This document shows, in pieces, positions 29,960 to 39,872 of a stretch of DNA of 64,000 bases. This stretch comes from Streptomyces tropicalis (GTDB lineage: Bacteria > Actinomycetota > Actinomycetes > Streptomycetales > Streptomycetaceae), in the NCBI RefSeq assembly GCF_029269835.1, contig NZ_JARJBB010000009.1, positions 1 through 64,000 on the forward strand, in the 5' to 3' direction. Below the pieces are notes generated by a model, which saw only the letters and a list, made by a program, of their open reading frames with translations, had not been told where the DNA came from and did no database searches. How positions within the stretch are numbered: position 1 is the first letter of the stretch; each line of letters starts with the position of its first letter. The position numbers and the translations under genes were made by a program.

Positions 29960-30520
29960 TCAGCCGCCGTACACGTGGGGCGCGAGCGTACCGACGAACG
30001 GCAGGTTCCGGTACTTCTCGGCGTAGTCCAGCCCGTAGCCGACGACGAACTCGTTGGGGATGTCGAAGCCCACCCACTCCACGTCGATGGCGACCTTGGC
30101 GGCCTCGGGCTTGCGCAGCAGCGTGCAGACCTTCAGCGAGGCGGGCTCGCGCGAGCCGAGGTTGGAGATCAGCCAGGACAGGGTCAGGCCCGAGTCGATG
30201 ATGTCCTCGACGATCAGGACGTGGCGGCCCTTGATGTCGGTGTCGAGGTCCTTGAGGATCCGCACCACGCCGGAGGACTGGGTGCCCGCCCCGTAGGAGG
30301 ACACCGCCATCCAGTCCATGGTGAGCGGGGTGGACAGCGCCCGGGCGAGGTCGGCCATGACCATCACCGCGCCCTTGAGGACGCCGACGATCAGCAGGTC
30401 CTTGCCCGCGTACTCCGCGTCGATCTTCGCGGCCAGCTCGGCCAGCTTGGCGTCGATCTCTTCCTTGGTGATGAGTACCTGCTGGAGGTCGGCACCCATG
30501 TCTTTCGCGTCCACCCGCAT
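29960..30520 (-). CDS. hpt: Hypoxanthine phosphoribosyltransferase
   Basis: This 186-residue enzyme salvages hypoxanthine (and usually guanine) with PRPP. Diagnostic parts: [17 protein letters not shown] (pyrophosphate loop), the flexible S-S-Y-G-A-G-T loop, and the PRPP motif [38 protein letters not shown] is the purine-binding end. The ATG at 30518-30520 follows GAAAG. tilS, hpt and ftsH in that order form a common bacterial arrangement. Confidence 0.96.
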   Translation of the reverse strand: MRVDAKDMGADLQQVLITKEEIDAKLAELAAKIDAEYAGKDLLIVGVLKGAVMVMADLARALSTPLTMDWMAVSSYGAGTQSSGVVRILKDLDTDIKGRHVLIVEDIIDSGLTLSWLISNLGSREPASLKVCTLLRKPEAAKVAIDVEWVGFDIPNEFVVGYGLDYAEKYRNLPFVGTLAPHVYGG

Positions 30521-30585
30521 CACTTTCGGTCGTCCCACCGGCTGTCCCGGCCTCTCCCGCAGGAGGGGCCGACCGTCCGGACCGG

Positions 30586-30621
30586 CCCCCTCGGGGGCCG
30601 ACCGGGCGCCTCCCGAGGGGG
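30586..30621 (-). terminator. Hairpin between tilS and hpt
   Basis: A 10-bp stem, CCCCCTCGGG with CCCGAGGGGG (30586-30595 and 30612-30621), sits just past the tilS stop. It may attenuate rather than end transcription into hpt. Confidence 0.55.
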
Positions 30622-30627
30622 AGGGAT

Positions 30628-31767
30628 TCAGCCTTGCCGGATCACCAGTCTGCCACCCTGCCGCTGGGCGACGACCCGGCCCGGCAGGTTGATGGCCCCC
30701 TGACCGCGCCAGCCGGTGATCAGCCGGTCGACTTCCTCGATGTGCCGGGCGAAGAGGGAACCGGCCGGAGCGCCGGCGTCGATGGCGGCACGGCGCAGGA
30801 TCCGGCGGCGCACGGCGGGCGGCAGGGCGAAGAGCTTGTCGCACTGCAGGCGGCCGGCGGCGTCGCGGACGGATGCCTCGGCCTGGCCGGCCCAGATGTC
30901 GAGCGCGTCGGCGTCGTCGCGGGAGAGCTGGGCGGTGCGGGCCAGGGCCTCGACGACACCCTTGCCCAGGGCCTTCTCCAGGGCCGGCAGCCCTTCGTGG
31001 CGGAGGCGGGACCGGGTGTAGGCGGGGTCGGCGTTGTGCGGGTCGTCCCAGACGGGCAGGGACTGGACCATGCAGGCCTTGCGGGCGGTCTGCCGGTCGA
31101 TGTGCAGGAAGGGGCGGCGGTAGCGGCCGCCGGTCCCCGAGACCGCGGCCATGCCCGACAGGGAGCGGATGCCGGATCCGCGGGCGAGGCCGAGCAGGAC
31201 GGTCTCAGCCTGGTCGTCGCGGGTGTGGCCGAGCAGGACCGCGGCGGCGCCGTGGCGTTCGGCGGTGGCGTCGAGGGCCGCGTAGCGGGCGTCCCGGGCG
31301 GCGGCCTCGGGGCCGCCCTCGCGGCCGACGGCCACGGCGACCGACTCGACCGGGTCCAGGCCGAGCTCGCGCAGGCGCAGGGCGACTTCCTCGGCGCGCA
31401 GGTCCGAGCCGGGCTGCAGGCCGTGGTCGACGGTGATGCCGCCCGCGCGCAGACCCAGCTTGGGGGCTTCGAAGGCGAGGGCGGAGGCGAGCGCCATGGA
31501 GTCGGCGCCGCCGGAGCAGGCGACGAGCACGAGCGGTGCCGGTGGGCGCCCGGGCGGGGCGGGCCGGCGTCCGGGCCCGGCGCTCTGCGGCGCGGGCAGG
31601 ACGCCGCGCGCGGGCTGTTCGCGCCGGGGGGCGTGCAGGGCGCCCTGCGCGGTGCGCGCGGGCGGCAGCGGCTCGGCGGCGTGGCCCGAGGTCTGCTCGT
31701 TGAGGATGTCGTGGAGGACGCGGCGTACCGCCAGGCGTATCGCCGCGACCGCAGGATGGGGACCCAT
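30628..31767 (-). CDS. tilS: tRNA(Ile)-lysidine synthetase TilS
   Basis: This 379-residue ligase modifies C34 of tRNA-Ile (CAU) to lysidine, allowing it to read AUA. The PP-loop [16 protein letters not shown] is at residues 82-97, with [31 protein letters not shown] and the R-P-F-L region following. In most TilS the P-loop lies near residue 15-35; here a 55-residue Pro/Ala/Arg-rich insert (about 24-78) precedes it. The ATG start has GAAGGG upstream. Without TilS, AUA codons would be misread, so the gene is normally essential. Confidence 0.94.
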   Translation of the reverse strand: MGPHPAVAAIRLAVRRVLHDILNEQTSGHAAEPLPPARTAQGALHAPRREQPARGVLPAPQSAGPGRRPAPPGRPPAPLVLVACSGGADSMALASALAFEAPKLGLRAGGITVDHGLQPGSDLRAEEVALRLRELGLDPVESVAVAVGREGGPEAAARDARYAALDATAERHGAAAVLLGHTRDDQAETVLLGLARGSGIRSLSGMAAVSGTGGRYRRPFLHIDRQTARKACMVQSLPVWDDPHNADPAYTRSRLRHEGLPALEKALGKGVVEALARTAQLSRDDADALDIWAGQAEASVRDAAGRLQCDKLFALPPAVRRRILRRAAIDAGAPAGSLFARHIEEVDRLITGWRGQGAINLPGRVVAQRQGGRLVIRQG

Positions 31768-31960
31768 GTCCGGTTCCCTTCACGGAGTTTTCGGGGGGTG
31801 AGCCCGAGGATCGGTCACTCAGAGTGTGTCGATGGTGACAGAAACGGGCCGTTCCCCGAGCATTGCACGCCTACGCATGGCCCACGGTCCCTCGGACGGG
31901 TGAATGGAGCGACGTTTACCTGCCGTCGGCCGGATCCGGTTCATGGCGCGCACGGGTCGC

Positions 31961-33094
31961 TCACGGCTCCGGGCGGCGGTGCACGCGGGCGATCCAGTCG
32001 GCGGGCTTGGCGATCTCCGCCTTGGTGGGGAGGGTGTTGGGCGAGGTCCAGACGCGGTTGAAGCCGTCCATGCCGACCTGGTCCACGACGGCGCGGACGA
32101 AGCGTTCGCCGTCCCGGTACTGGCGCAGCTTGGCGTCGAGGCCGAGCAGTTTGCGCAGGGCCGCGTCGAGGCGGGAGGCGCCCTTGGCGCGCCGCTGCTG
32201 GAACTTCTCGCGGATCTCCGCGACGCTCGGCACGACGTCGGGGCCGACGCCGTCCATGACGAAGTCGGCGTGTCCCTCCAGGAGGGACATGACGGCGGTG
32301 AGGCGGCCGAGGATCTCGCGCTGCGCCGGGCTCTGGACCAGTTCGACCAGGGAGCGGCCGCCGTCGCTCTCCTCGCCCTCGGGGCGGCCTCCGGCGAGCG
32401 ACTGGGCGGCCTCACGGATGCGCTCCAGGAAGGCACCGGGGTCGACGTCGGTCTCGGCGAGGAAAGACTGGATCTCGCCCTCGAGGTGGTCGCGGAGCCA
32501 GGGCACCGCGGTGAACTGCGTGCGGTGGGTCTCCTCGTGCAGACACACCCAGAGGCGGAAGTCGTGCGGCTGCACGTCGAGTTCGCGCTCGATGTGGACG
32601 ATGTTGGGGGCGACGAGCAGCAGCCGTCCCCCGCCGCCGTCACCGGCGGGCAGGTCGCGGGTGGAGGGGGCGAAGGTCTCGTACTGGCCGAGGACCCGGG
32701 AGGCGAGGAACGACAGCAGCATGCCCAGTTCGACGCCGGTGACCTTGCCGCCGACGGCGCCGAGGACCGAGCCGCCGGGGGTGGCACCGCGCCGTTCCTG
32801 CATCTTCTCCAGCAGCGGGCGGAGGATCTCGCGGAACCCGGCGACGTTGGCCCGCACCCAGCCCGGCCGGTCGACGACCAGGACGGGGGTGTCGTGGACG
32901 TCGCCGGTGCCCAGCCGGGTGAAGCCCCTCACGTGCTGCTCCGAGGCCTTGGCGTGCCGGCGCAGTTCGGCGACGACGGCCCCGGCCTCGTCGCGGCTGA
33001 TCTCGGGGCCGGGCCGTACGAGCCGGGTCGCGGTCGCGACCGCGAGATTCCAGTCGACCATCCCGGAAGAGGCAGCACCACCGATGCTCGTCAT
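31961..33094 (-). CDS. Zinc-dependent metalloprotease, DUF2342 family
   Basis: This 377-residue protein belongs to the actinobacterial DUF2342 family of zincin-like proteins. The motif HEETH (186-190) matches HExxH, and the downstream E-G-H-A-D-F-V-M-D supplies a plausible third ligand, a gluzincin-like arrangement. Other blocks are [30 protein letters not shown] and [20 protein letters not shown]. No signal peptide is seen, so it acts in the cytoplasm. Some members are annotated as coenzyme F420-associated; that role is not evident here. TACCGT lies six bases before the ATG, a leaderless pattern. Confidence 0.88.
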   Translation of the reverse strand: MTSIGGAASSGMVDWNLAVATATRLVRPGPEISRDEAGAVVAELRRHAKASEQHVRGFTRLGTGDVHDTPVLVVDRPGWVRANVAGFREILRPLLEKMQERRGATPGGSVLGAVGGKVTGVELGMLLSFLASRVLGQYETFAPSTRDLPAGDGGGGRLLLVAPNIVHIERELDVQPHDFRLWVCLHEETHRTQFTAVPWLRDHLEGEIQSFLAETDVDPGAFLERIREAAQSLAGGRPEGEESDGGRSLVELVQSPAQREILGRLTAVMSLLEGHADFVMDGVGPDVVPSVAEIREKFQQRRAKGASRLDAALRKLLGLDAKLRQYRDGERFVRAVVDQVGMDGFNRVWTSPNTLPTKAEIAKPADWIARVHRRPEP

Positions 33095-33229
33095 GCGTCA
33101 ACGGTACGTGAGCAGCGCCGCCCGGGGCAGGGCCCGCGGGTCCTGCACCGCCCGGACCGGCCGGTGCGCCGGAGGGCGCTGGGCCGGTGCGGGGCGGTGG
33201 GCGGCGCGGCGTGCGGGAGCCGCCGGGGG

Positions 33230-34804
33230 TCAGCGGCAGCCGCAGCCGGCGAGGGCGGTCGCGGTGCGGTCCAGGGCCGCCTGGGCGGTGTCGGGGCCGG
33301 TGGTGTCCTGGGCGAGGAAGGCGAAGGCGAGCAGCCGGCCGTCGCGGTCCACGACCGTGCCCGCGAGCGTGTTCACGCCGGTCAGGGTGCCCGTCTTGGC
33401 CCGGACGACCCCGGCGGCACCGCCCTTGTAGCGGCCGCTGAGGGTGCCGGTGAAGTGGGCGACGGGCAGGCCGGTGAGGACGGGGCGCAGCTCGGGGTGG
33501 GCGGGGTCGCCGGCCTTGGTCAGCAGGGCGGTGAGCAGGTCGGCCGTGAGCCGGTCGGAGCGGTCGAGTCCGCTGCCGTCGTGGAAGGCCGCGCCGGCGA
33601 GGGGCAGGTGGAGCCGGGCGAGCCGGTCGGCGATCGCGGCGGCGCCGCCCTGGAAGTCGGGGCGGCGCCCCGTCGCGGCGGCGGTCTGGCGGGCGAGGGC
33701 CTCGGCGATGTCGTTGTCGCTGTTGGTGAGCATCCGCTCGACCAGGGCGGACAGCGGCGGTGAGGACACGGCGGCCAGGGTGGTGGCGCGGGCGGTGGCC
33801 TTGGAGGGGCCGGGGGCCGTGGTCGTGATGCCCTGCGCGTTGAGGAACCGGCCGAAGCTGCGGGCGGCGTCGGCGGCCGGGTCGGCCGCGCGGGGGGCGG
33901 GACCGCTGGTGGAGCCGTCGGTGCGGGCCTCGTCGGCCGTCAGGGCGCTGACCGCGGCGAGGTTGTCGTTGACGCCGATGGGGTGGAGGCCGGTCCCGGC
34001 GTAGAGGGTGGTGTCGTAGGACAGGGTCACGCGGGACGTGCCGCGCTTCTTGAGGGCGGCGGCGGTGTTCGCGGCGAGGGTGCGCAGGGACGCCCAGCCC
34101 CGGGCGTCCTTCCGGGCGGTGAGCGTGGGGTCGCCGCCGCCGACGAGGACCAGCTCCCCGGTGCCGGGCTCCAGGGCGGCGCGGGTGGTGAGGCGGTGGT
34201 CGGCGCCGAGCGCGGACAGCGCGGCGGTCGCGGTGGCGATCTTGGTGGTGGAGGCGGGGGTGAGGGCGTCGTCCGTGCCCTCGCCGAAGAGCCGCCGGCC
34301 CGTGGCGATGTCGACGACGGCCGCGCCGTGGCGGGCGCCGAGCGCCGGGTCGGCGAGCAGCGGGCCGAGGACGTCGGCGAGCGCGGGGCCGCCCGAGGCG
34401 GACCTGACGGTGTTCGCCGACCGGCCGAGGCCGACCAGCACCGGGGCGGCGCTGATCGCGGTCTGCGGATCCCCGGCTCCGGACGAATCGGACCCGTCGC
34501 CGTGATCTGCGCCACCCGCGGGCCCCTGGGCGGCGGCCCGGTCCCGCTCGGCCGTACGCTGACCGGAGGAGTCCCAGGGACCGGCGACGGCGGCCACACC
34601 GGCGGCCAGCGCCAGCCCCGCGGAGACGGCACCCGCGGTGTACCGCCAGGCCCCCCGCCCGGCGGGCCGCGGCCGCACCGCGCGCGTCCACCGTGCGAGG
34701 CGCGGCCGGACGGTCCGTGCGGCCCGTACGACATGCGGCCGAGCGGTCCGCGCGACCCGCGCCAGGCGCGGCCTCGCGGCACGCCATGCCTTCAGCTCCG
34801 GCAC
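33230..34804 (-). CDS. dacB: D-alanyl-D-alanine carboxypeptidase/endopeptidase (PBP4 type)
   Basis: This 524-residue protein is a peptidase S13 penicillin-binding protein that trims peptidoglycan stem peptides outside the cell. An Arg-rich cytoplasmic start (R-x-x-R-P-R-L-A-R repeats) precedes one membrane helix at about 55-75. The three active-site motifs are present: S-T-T-K near 185, S-D-N in NSDNDIAE, and K-T-G in [15 protein letters not shown]. The third-codon GTG (34802-34804) is preferred because the AAAGGGG site is too close to the first GTG. It diverges from ppa across 85 bases. Confidence 0.93.
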   Translation of the reverse strand: MPELKAWRAARPRLARVARTARPHVVRAARTVRPRLARWTRAVRPRPAGRGAWRYTAGAVSAGLALAAGVAAVAGPWDSSGQRTAERDRAAAQGPAGGADHGDGSDSSGAGDPQTAISAAPVLVGLGRSANTVRSASGGPALADVLGPLLADPALGARHGAAVVDIATGRRLFGEGTDDALTPASTTKIATATAALSALGADHRLTTRAALEPGTGELVLVGGGDPTLTARKDARGWASLRTLAANTAAALKKRGTSRVTLSYDTTLYAGTGLHPIGVNDNLAAVSALTADEARTDGSTSGPAPRAADPAADAARSFGRFLNAQGITTTAPGPSKATARATTLAAVSSPPLSALVERMLTNSDNDIAEALARQTAAATGRRPDFQGGAAAIADRLARLHLPLAGAAFHDGSGLDRSDRLTADLLTALLTKAGDPAHPELRPVLTGLPVAHFTGTLSGRYKGGAAGVVRAKTGTLTGVNTLAGTVVDRDGRLLAFAFLAQDTTGPDTAQAALDRTATALAGCGCR

Positions 34805-34889
34805 GACCACCAGCCCCTTTCGCGATCACACACGTGCGTGAGGGACACTTAACCACCAGAACTATGTGTTGATCATGGAGGAGCCACCG

Positions 34890-35378
34890 GTGGAGTTCGA
34901 CGTCACGATCGAGATCCCGAAGGGTTCGCGGAACAAGTACGAGGTGGACCACGAGACCGGTCGGATCCGCCTGGACCGTCGACTCTTCACCTCGACCAGC
35001 TACCCGGCCGACTACGGCTTCGTCGAGAACACGCTCGGCGAGGACGGCGACCCGCTGGACGCGCTGGTGATCCTGGACGAGCCGACGTTCCCCGGCTGCC
35101 TCATCAAGTGCCGTGCGATCGGCATGTTCCGGATGACGGACGAGGCCGGCGGCGACGACAAGCTGCTGTGCGTGCCGGCGTCCGACCCGCGCGTGGAGCA
35201 CCTGCGGGACATCCACCACGTGTCGGAGTTCGACCGCCTGGAGATCCAGCACTTCTTCGAGGTCTACAAGGACCTGGAGCCCGGCAAGTCGGTCGAGGGC
35301 GCCAACTGGGTGGGCCGGACCGAGGCCGAGGCCGAGATCGAGCGGTCGATCAAGCGCGCCCAGGAGCACGGTCACTGA
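34890..35378 (+). CDS. ppa: Inorganic pyrophosphatase
   Basis: This 162-residue family I enzyme hydrolyses pyrophosphate, driving biosynthesis forward. Conserved blocks: [31 protein letters not shown] (containing the D-x-D-P-x-D metal site), [18 protein letters not shown] and [13 protein letters not shown]. The GTG at 34890 is chosen because GGAGGAG lies six bases upstream and family members start at this point. Confidence 0.96.
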   Translation: MEFDVTIEIPKGSRNKYEVDHETGRIRLDRRLFTSTSYPADYGFVENTLGEDGDPLDALVILDEPTFPGCLIKCRAIGMFRMTDEAGGDDKLLCVPASDPRVEHLRDIHHVSEFDRLEIQHFFEVYKDLEPGKSVEGANWVGRTEAEAEIERSIKRAQEHGH

Positions 35379-35495
35379 TCCGTCCGGCGTCCGGGGCCGC
35401 GCGCACCTCTTGATCACGGGGGGCGACGCGGCCCTTTCGCGTTCCGGTGCGCATACTGAGGCTTACGGAAGGTGTCGTTCAGGGAGCGTTGCTCA

Positions 35496-37205
35496 GTGAC
35501 GGATGCGGAGGACCGCAAGCCGCAGTCGGACGAGGCGAGGAGTGCGTTCCGGCCTCCCGCCCGGGCGGCCGTGGCGTCCTCGGTCGACGGCGAGTCGTCC
35601 ACGACCTCGGAGTTCGCGCTCCCCCAGGGGCTGGTCGTCCCCAGAACCGGGGGGGAGTCGCCGGAGACGACCTCGGAGTTCGCGGTCCCGGACGGGCTCG
35701 ACGTCTCCTCTCACGCCGCGGAGAGCGAGGGGTCGGCGTTCAGCACGCCGAGCCTGTACAGCAGCAGCGGGGCGCCCGCCGCCTTCACTCCGCCGAACGG
35801 CATCCCCCTGGTCAGCCTGACCAAGGACGCCCCCTGGCAGGACCGGATGCGCACGATGCTGCGCATGCCGGTCACCGAGCGTCCGGCGCTGGAGCCGGTG
35901 CAGAAGGCGGAGGAGGAGGGCCCGGCCGTCCCGCGCGTGCTGGACCTGACGCTGCGTATCGGCGAGCTGCTGCTCGCGGGCGGCGAGGGCGCCGAGGACG
36001 TGGAGGCGGCGATGTTCGCGGTCTGCCGCTCCTACGGCCTGGACCGCTGCGAGCCGACCGTCACCTTCACGCTGCTGTCGATCTCCTACCAGCCGTCGCT
36101 GGTGGACGACCCGGTGACGGCGGCGCGCACGGTCCGCCGCCGCGGCACCGACTACACCCGCCTCGCGGCCGTGTTCCGGCTCGTCGACGACCTGAGCGAC
36201 CCGGAGAACCACCTGTCGCTGGAGGAGTCCTACCGGCGGCTCGCGGAGATCCGCCGAAACCGTCACCCGTACCCGGGCTGGGCCCTCACCGCTGCCGCCG
36301 GGCTGCTGGCCGGTGCGGCCTCGGTGCTGGTCGGCGGCGATCTGATCGTGTTCGTCGCGGCCGCGCTCGGCGCGATGCTCGGCGACCGGCTGGCGTGGCT
36401 GTGCGCGGGGCGCGGACTTCCGGAGTTCTACCAGTTCACGGTCGCGGCGATGCCCCCGGCGGCGCTCGGGGTCGCGCTGACGGTGGCGCACGTCGAGGTG
36501 AACGCGTCCGCGGTCATCACCGGTGGGCTGTTCGCGCTGCTGCCCGGCCGGGCGCTGGTGGCGGGCGTGCAGGACGGCCTGACCGGCTTCTACATCACCG
36601 CCTCCGCGCGTCTGCTGGAGGTCATGTACTTCTTCGTCGGCATCGTCGCCGGCGTGCTGCTGGTGCTGTACTTCGGCGTGAAGGTGGGCGCCCAGCTCGA
36701 CCCGGACGTGGCGCTGAGCGTCAGCGAGCGGCCGGTGCTGCAGATCGTGGCGTCGATGCTGCTGTCGCTGACCTTCGCGGTGCTGCTCCAGCAGGAGCGC
36801 TCCACGGTCCTGTGGGTGACCCTCAACGGCGGCGTCGCCTGGACGGTGTACGGCGCGATGCACTACGTCGGCGATCTGTCGCCGGTGGCCTCCACGGCGG
36901 CGGCCGCGGGCCTGGTGGGCCTCTTCGGGCAGTTGCTGTCGCGCTACCGCTTCGCGTCCGCGCTGCCGTTCACCACGGCGGCGATCGGTCCGCTGCTGCC
37001 CGGTTCGGCGACCTACTTCGGGCTGCTGTCCATCGCGCAGAACAACGTGGACAAGGGGCTCGTGTCGCTGGCCAAGGCGGTGTCGCTGGCCATGGCGATC
37101 GCGATCGGCGTGAACCTCGGGTCGGAGATCTCCCGGCTGTTCCTCAGGCTGCCCGGCGGTTCGGCCGAGGGGCGGCGGGCGGCCAAGCGCACCAGGGGTT
37201 TCTGA
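35496..37205 (+). CDS. ThrE-family threonine/serine exporter
   Basis: This 569-residue membrane protein has the two ThrE modules: an N-terminal domain (LTLRIGELLLAGGEGAEDVE, AAMFAVCRSYGLDRCEPTVT) with following helices, and a C-terminal helix bundle (PFTTAAIGPLLPGSATYFGL). About ten membrane helices lie between residues 260 and 550. ThrE exports L-threonine and L-serine in Corynebacterium. The first 130 residues are an acidic, probably disordered extension carrying a repeated motif (T-T-S-E-F-A-x-P-x-G-L). The GTG at 35496 follows GGAG. The gene converges on dedA, 15 bases apart. Confidence 0.87.
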   Translation: MTDAEDRKPQSDEARSAFRPPARAAVASSVDGESSTTSEFALPQGLVVPRTGGESPETTSEFAVPDGLDVSSHAAESEGSAFSTPSLYSSSGAPAAFTPPNGIPLVSLTKDAPWQDRMRTMLRMPVTERPALEPVQKAEEEGPAVPRVLDLTLRIGELLLAGGEGAEDVEAAMFAVCRSYGLDRCEPTVTFTLLSISYQPSLVDDPVTAARTVRRRGTDYTRLAAVFRLVDDLSDPENHLSLEESYRRLAEIRRNRHPYPGWALTAAAGLLAGAASVLVGGDLIVFVAAALGAMLGDRLAWLCAGRGLPEFYQFTVAAMPPAALGVALTVAHVEVNASAVITGGLFALLPGRALVAGVQDGLTGFYITASARLLEVMYFFVGIVAGVLLVLYFGVKVGAQLDPDVALSVSERPVLQIVASMLLSLTFAVLLQQERSTVLWVTLNGGVAWTVYGAMHYVGDLSPVASTAAAAGLVGLFGQLLSRYRFASALPFTTAAIGPLLPGSATYFGLLSIAQNNVDKGLVSLAKAVSLAMAIAIGVNLGSEISRLFLRLPGGSAEGRRAAKRTRGF

Positions 37206-37220
37206 CCGCCCGCGCCGGTC

Positions 37221-38552
37221 TCACGTCCGGTAGGGGTCCTGGCCGTGCGGGTGGGGCCGGCCGCCCCGCCCGTCGCCGTCCTGGCCGCCGTACGGCTGCC
37301 GGGGGTACTGCTGCTGCGGATACGCCTGCTCCGGGGGCTGCGGGTACGCCTGCTGCGGGCTCTGCCGGTCCGGGTGCTGCCCCTGCGTGTACGACGGGTC
37401 TCCGCCGTGCCGGCCCGGGTACTGCGGCCGGGCGTACGCCTGCGGGTCCGCGTACTGCGGGTCCGCGTGTCCCCGGTCCGCGTACTGCGGGTCCGCGTAC
37501 CCCTGGCCGGCGTGTCCCCGGTCCGCGTGCTGCGGGTCCGCGTACCCCTGGCCGGCGTGGCCCTGGTCCGCGTACTGCTGCCCGGGGTACTGCGGCCGCG
37601 CGTACCGGCCGCCTTCGTGGTGCTGCCGGTCGCCGTACCCCTGATCGCCGTAGGCCCGGTCCCCGTAGGCCTGATTTCCGTAGGCCTGATTCCCGTGGGT
37701 GCGGTCTCCGTACGCCTGGTCCGGGTACGCCCGGTCCCCGTAAGCCTGGCCGGGACCGCCGTACGGCTGCTGCTCCTGGCGCGGGTACGGGCGGGCGCCG
37801 CCGCGGGGCGCGCCGGGGGCCTGCGCGGGATCCGGGGAGGCCGGCTCGACGCGGCGCAGCCGGGTCGTCGCGTCGTCCAGGGTGGGCTGCTGCGGCCCTG
37901 CGGGGGCGGCCGGCTCCTCCCGAGGGGCCTTGGCGGCCTTGGAGCGGGCCCGCAGGACCTCGATGGCGACCGGGACCACCGAGACGAGGACGATCAGGAT
38001 CAGGATCGCCTCGATGTTGTCCTTCACGACCGCGATGTTGCCGAGCCAGGAGCCGAGCAGGGTGACGCCCGCGCCCCACAGGGCACCGCCGATGACGTTG
38101 AAGATCAGGAACGAGCGGTACTTCATGCCGCTGACGCCGGCGATGATCGGCGTGAAGGTGCGCACGATGGGCACGAATCGGGCCAGGATCAGGGACTTCG
38201 GGCCGTACTTCTCGAAGAACTCGTGCGCCTTGACCACGTTCTCCTGCTTGAAGAGGCGTGAGTCGGGGCGGGAGAAGAGGGACGGGCCGACCTTCCTGCC
38301 GAACATGTAGCCCGCCTGGTCGCCCAGGACCGCGGCGAGGCAGATCAGGGCGATGGCACCCCACAGCGGGAAGTGCAGCTGGCCCGAGGTGATCAGCAGG
38401 CCGCAGGTGAAGAGCAGGGAGTCGCCCGGCAGGAAGAAGCCGACGAGCAGGCCCGACTCGGCGAAGACCACCAGGAGCAGGCCCCATATGCCGAACGATT
38501 GGAGGAGGTGGTTCGGATCGAGCCAGCTCGGGCCGAGGGCAAGCGTCGTCAC
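37221..38552 (-). CDS. DedA-family membrane protein with long repeat tail
   Basis: This 443-residue protein has a standard DedA/SNARE-associated core in residues 1-205: FGIWGLLLVVFAESGLLVGF, FLPGDSLLFTCGLL, the ARFVPIVRTFTPIIAGVSGM signature and GGALWGAGVTLLGSWLGN. DedA proteins act as lipid flippases or proton-linked transporters. An Ala/Pro/Arg linker leads to a tail (about 270-443) built from short units such as A-Y-G-D-R, A-Y-G-N-Q, Q-Y-A-D-Q and G-Y-A-D-P, rich in Tyr, Gly, Gln, Asp and His. The tail is probably cytoplasmic and disordered and is far from universal in DedA proteins. Confidence 0.88.
   Translation of the reverse strand: MTTLALGPSWLDPNHLLQSFGIWGLLLVVFAESGLLVGFFLPGDSLLFTCGLLITSGQLHFPLWGAIALICLAAVLGDQAGYMFGRKVGPSLFSRPDSRLFKQENVVKAHEFFEKYGPKSLILARFVPIVRTFTPIIAGVSGMKYRSFLIFNVIGGALWGAGVTLLGSWLGNIAVVKDNIEAILILIVLVSVVPVAIEVLRARSKAAKAPREEPAAPAGPQQPTLDDATTRLRRVEPASPDPAQAPGAPRGGARPYPRQEQQPYGGPGQAYGDRAYPDQAYGDRTHGNQAYGNQAYGDRAYGDQGYGDRQHHEGGRYARPQYPGQQYADQGHAGQGYADPQHADRGHAGQGYADPQYADRGHADPQYADPQAYARPQYPGRHGGDPSYTQGQHPDRQSPQQAYPQPPEQAYPQQQYPRQPYGGQDGDGRGGRPHPHGQDPYRT
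37261..37760. repeat. Degenerate short tandem repeats encoding the DedA tail
   Basis: The tail-coding DNA contains many copies of a 12-18 base unit of the type GCGTACGC-C/G-TGG-TC or GTACTGCGGGTCCGC, for example between 37440 and 37560 and between 37640 and 37760. Such repeats can expand or contract by slippage and recombination, so the tail length probably varies between strains. Confidence 0.7.
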
Positions 38553-38691
38553 GGTTCCGGGCTCCTGGGGGTGGGCTGGTGCGGTGTCGGGGGGTGGGGC
38601 CGCACAAAGCTATCAACGCTCGGTGTACGGCCCGGGTTCCACGGGTGCCGACAGGATGCACGGCGGGCTGCGGGGGCCCAGGCTGTGAGCC

Positions 38692-39057
38692 ATGGGTATC
38701 GAGGACTACGGCGGCGGGCAGGGCCCGCGCGCGGACGTGCTGGTCGTGACGACGAACGACGTGCCCGGCTACCGGGTGGAGCAGGTCGTGGGCGAGGTCT
38801 TCGGGCTGACCGTGCGCTCGCGGCACCTGGGCAGCCAGATCGGCGCGGGCCTGAAGGCGATGATCGGCGGCGAGCTCAAGGGGCTCACCAAGACCCTGGT
38901 GGAGACCCGCAACCAGGCCATGGAGCGGCTGGTGGAGCAGGCACGCGCGCGGGGCGCCAACGCGGTGCTGGCCTTCCGCTTCGACGTGAGCGAGGCGGCG
39001 GACGTGGGCACGGAGGTGTGCGCGTACGGCACGGCGGTGGTCCTGGCCCGGGAGTGA
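38692..39057 (+). CDS. YbjQ/UPF0145 family protein
   Basis: This 121-residue protein matches the YbjQ/UPF0145 family, which forms pentameric rings: VLVVTTNDVPGYRVEQVVGE, V-F-G-L-T-V-R-S, RNQAMERLVEQARARGANAV, LAFRFDVSEAADVGTEVCAY and a final G-T-A-V. The family has been called heavy-metal-binding by annotation only; its role is unknown. The gene stands alone between dedA and tipA. Confidence 0.9.
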   Translation: MGIEDYGGGQGPRADVLVVTTNDVPGYRVEQVVGEVFGLTVRSRHLGSQIGAGLKAMIGGELKGLTKTLVETRNQAMERLVEQARARGANAVLAFRFDVSEAADVGTEVCAYGTAVVLARE

Positions 39058-39082
39058 CGTCCGCCACACCCGGGCCGGGGCG

Positions 39083-39517
39083 TCAGGCGCCGTGCCGGGC
39101 GGCGTTGGCGAGGATCGCGTCCCTGAGGTGCGCGGCCAGGCCCGGCGCCAGGGCGTCGTAGTGGGCCGTGAAGCGCGCGTCGGCGACGTACATCTCCCCC
39201 AGGCAGCGGTGCATGGCGTGGGGGCAGTCGTAGAACCACCGGCCCATGTGCCGCCGGTGCTCCTCGGCGAGGTCCATGGCCTCCTCGCCGGCCGCCGGGT
39301 GCCCGGCGGTCACCAGGGCGGCGTAACGGGCGTTCCAGTCGTCCGTCTCCGCCTGGATGCGCTTCCAGTCGTCCTTCGTGTACCGGGCGGCGCGGCGCTG
39401 CGACTCGGCGTACGCCTCCGTGCCGCCCCAGCGCTGCCGCGCCTCGTCGGCGTACTGCTCCGGGTCCTGGTCGCCGAAGACCTCGAACCGCTCCTCGGGG
39501 GTGAGGTTGATGCCCAT
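39083..39517 (-). other. Internal translation start giving TipAS
   Basis: Met110 (ATG at 39515-39517, MGINLTPEE) is preceded by GGAGG eight bases upstream. It would yield the 144-residue ligand-binding domain alone. In S. lividans TipAS is made in excess from the same in-frame start and sequesters thiopeptides. The start and its ribosome site are both seen here; production is inferred. Confidence 0.8.
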
Positions 39518-39844
39518 CCTGCGTGCCTCCATGGCGTGTTCCACGGCCGCGGCCATCTTCTGCAGCTTCTCGATCCGGGTGCTCAGCAGGTCGTGCTGGC
39601 GGCGCAGGTGGACCTGCGGGTCCGCGTCCGGATCGTCGAGCAGGGCCGCGACCTCCTCGAGCGGGAAGCCGAGCTCCCGGTAGAACAGGATCTGCTGAAG
39701 CCGCTCCAGGTCGGCGTCGGTGTACCGCCGGTGGCCCGCGTGGCTGCGCCCGCCGGGGACGAGCAGTCCGATGCCGTCCCAGTGGTGCAGCGCGCGCACC
39801 GTCACCCCGGCGAAACGGGCGACCTGTCCCACGGAGTAGCCCAT
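39083..39844 (-). CDS. tipA: TipA, thiopeptide-responsive MerR activator
   Basis: This 253-residue protein has exactly the length of S. lividans TipAL. The MerR DNA-binding domain (YSVGQVARFAGVTVRALHHW, then SHAGHRRYTDADLERLQQIL) and coiled dimerisation helix occupy 1-109. The antibiotic-binding TipAS domain fills 110-253. Cys207 and Cys214, which correspond to the residues implicated in covalent thiostrepton capture, are present in Y-D-C-P-H-A-M-H-R-C-L-G-E-M. Substitutions such as Trp22 for Tyr near the HTH wing are mild. An AAAGGAG site precedes the ATG. In S. lividans TipAL bound to a thiopeptide activates its own promoter; the matching promoter is visible at 39873-39903. Confidence 0.95.
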   Translation of the reverse strand: MGYSVGQVARFAGVTVRALHHWDGIGLLVPGGRSHAGHRRYTDADLERLQQILFYRELGFPLEEVAALLDDPDADPQVHLRRQHDLLSTRIEKLQKMAAAVEHAMEARRMGINLTPEERFEVFGDQDPEQYADEARQRWGGTEAYAESQRRAARYTKDDWKRIQAETDDWNARYAALVTAGHPAAGEEAMDLAEEHRRHMGRWFYDCPHAMHRCLGEMYVADARFTAHYDALAPGLAAHLRDAILANAARHGA

Positions 39845-39872
39845 GTCCGCTCCTTTCTCTCCGTCGCCGTCC

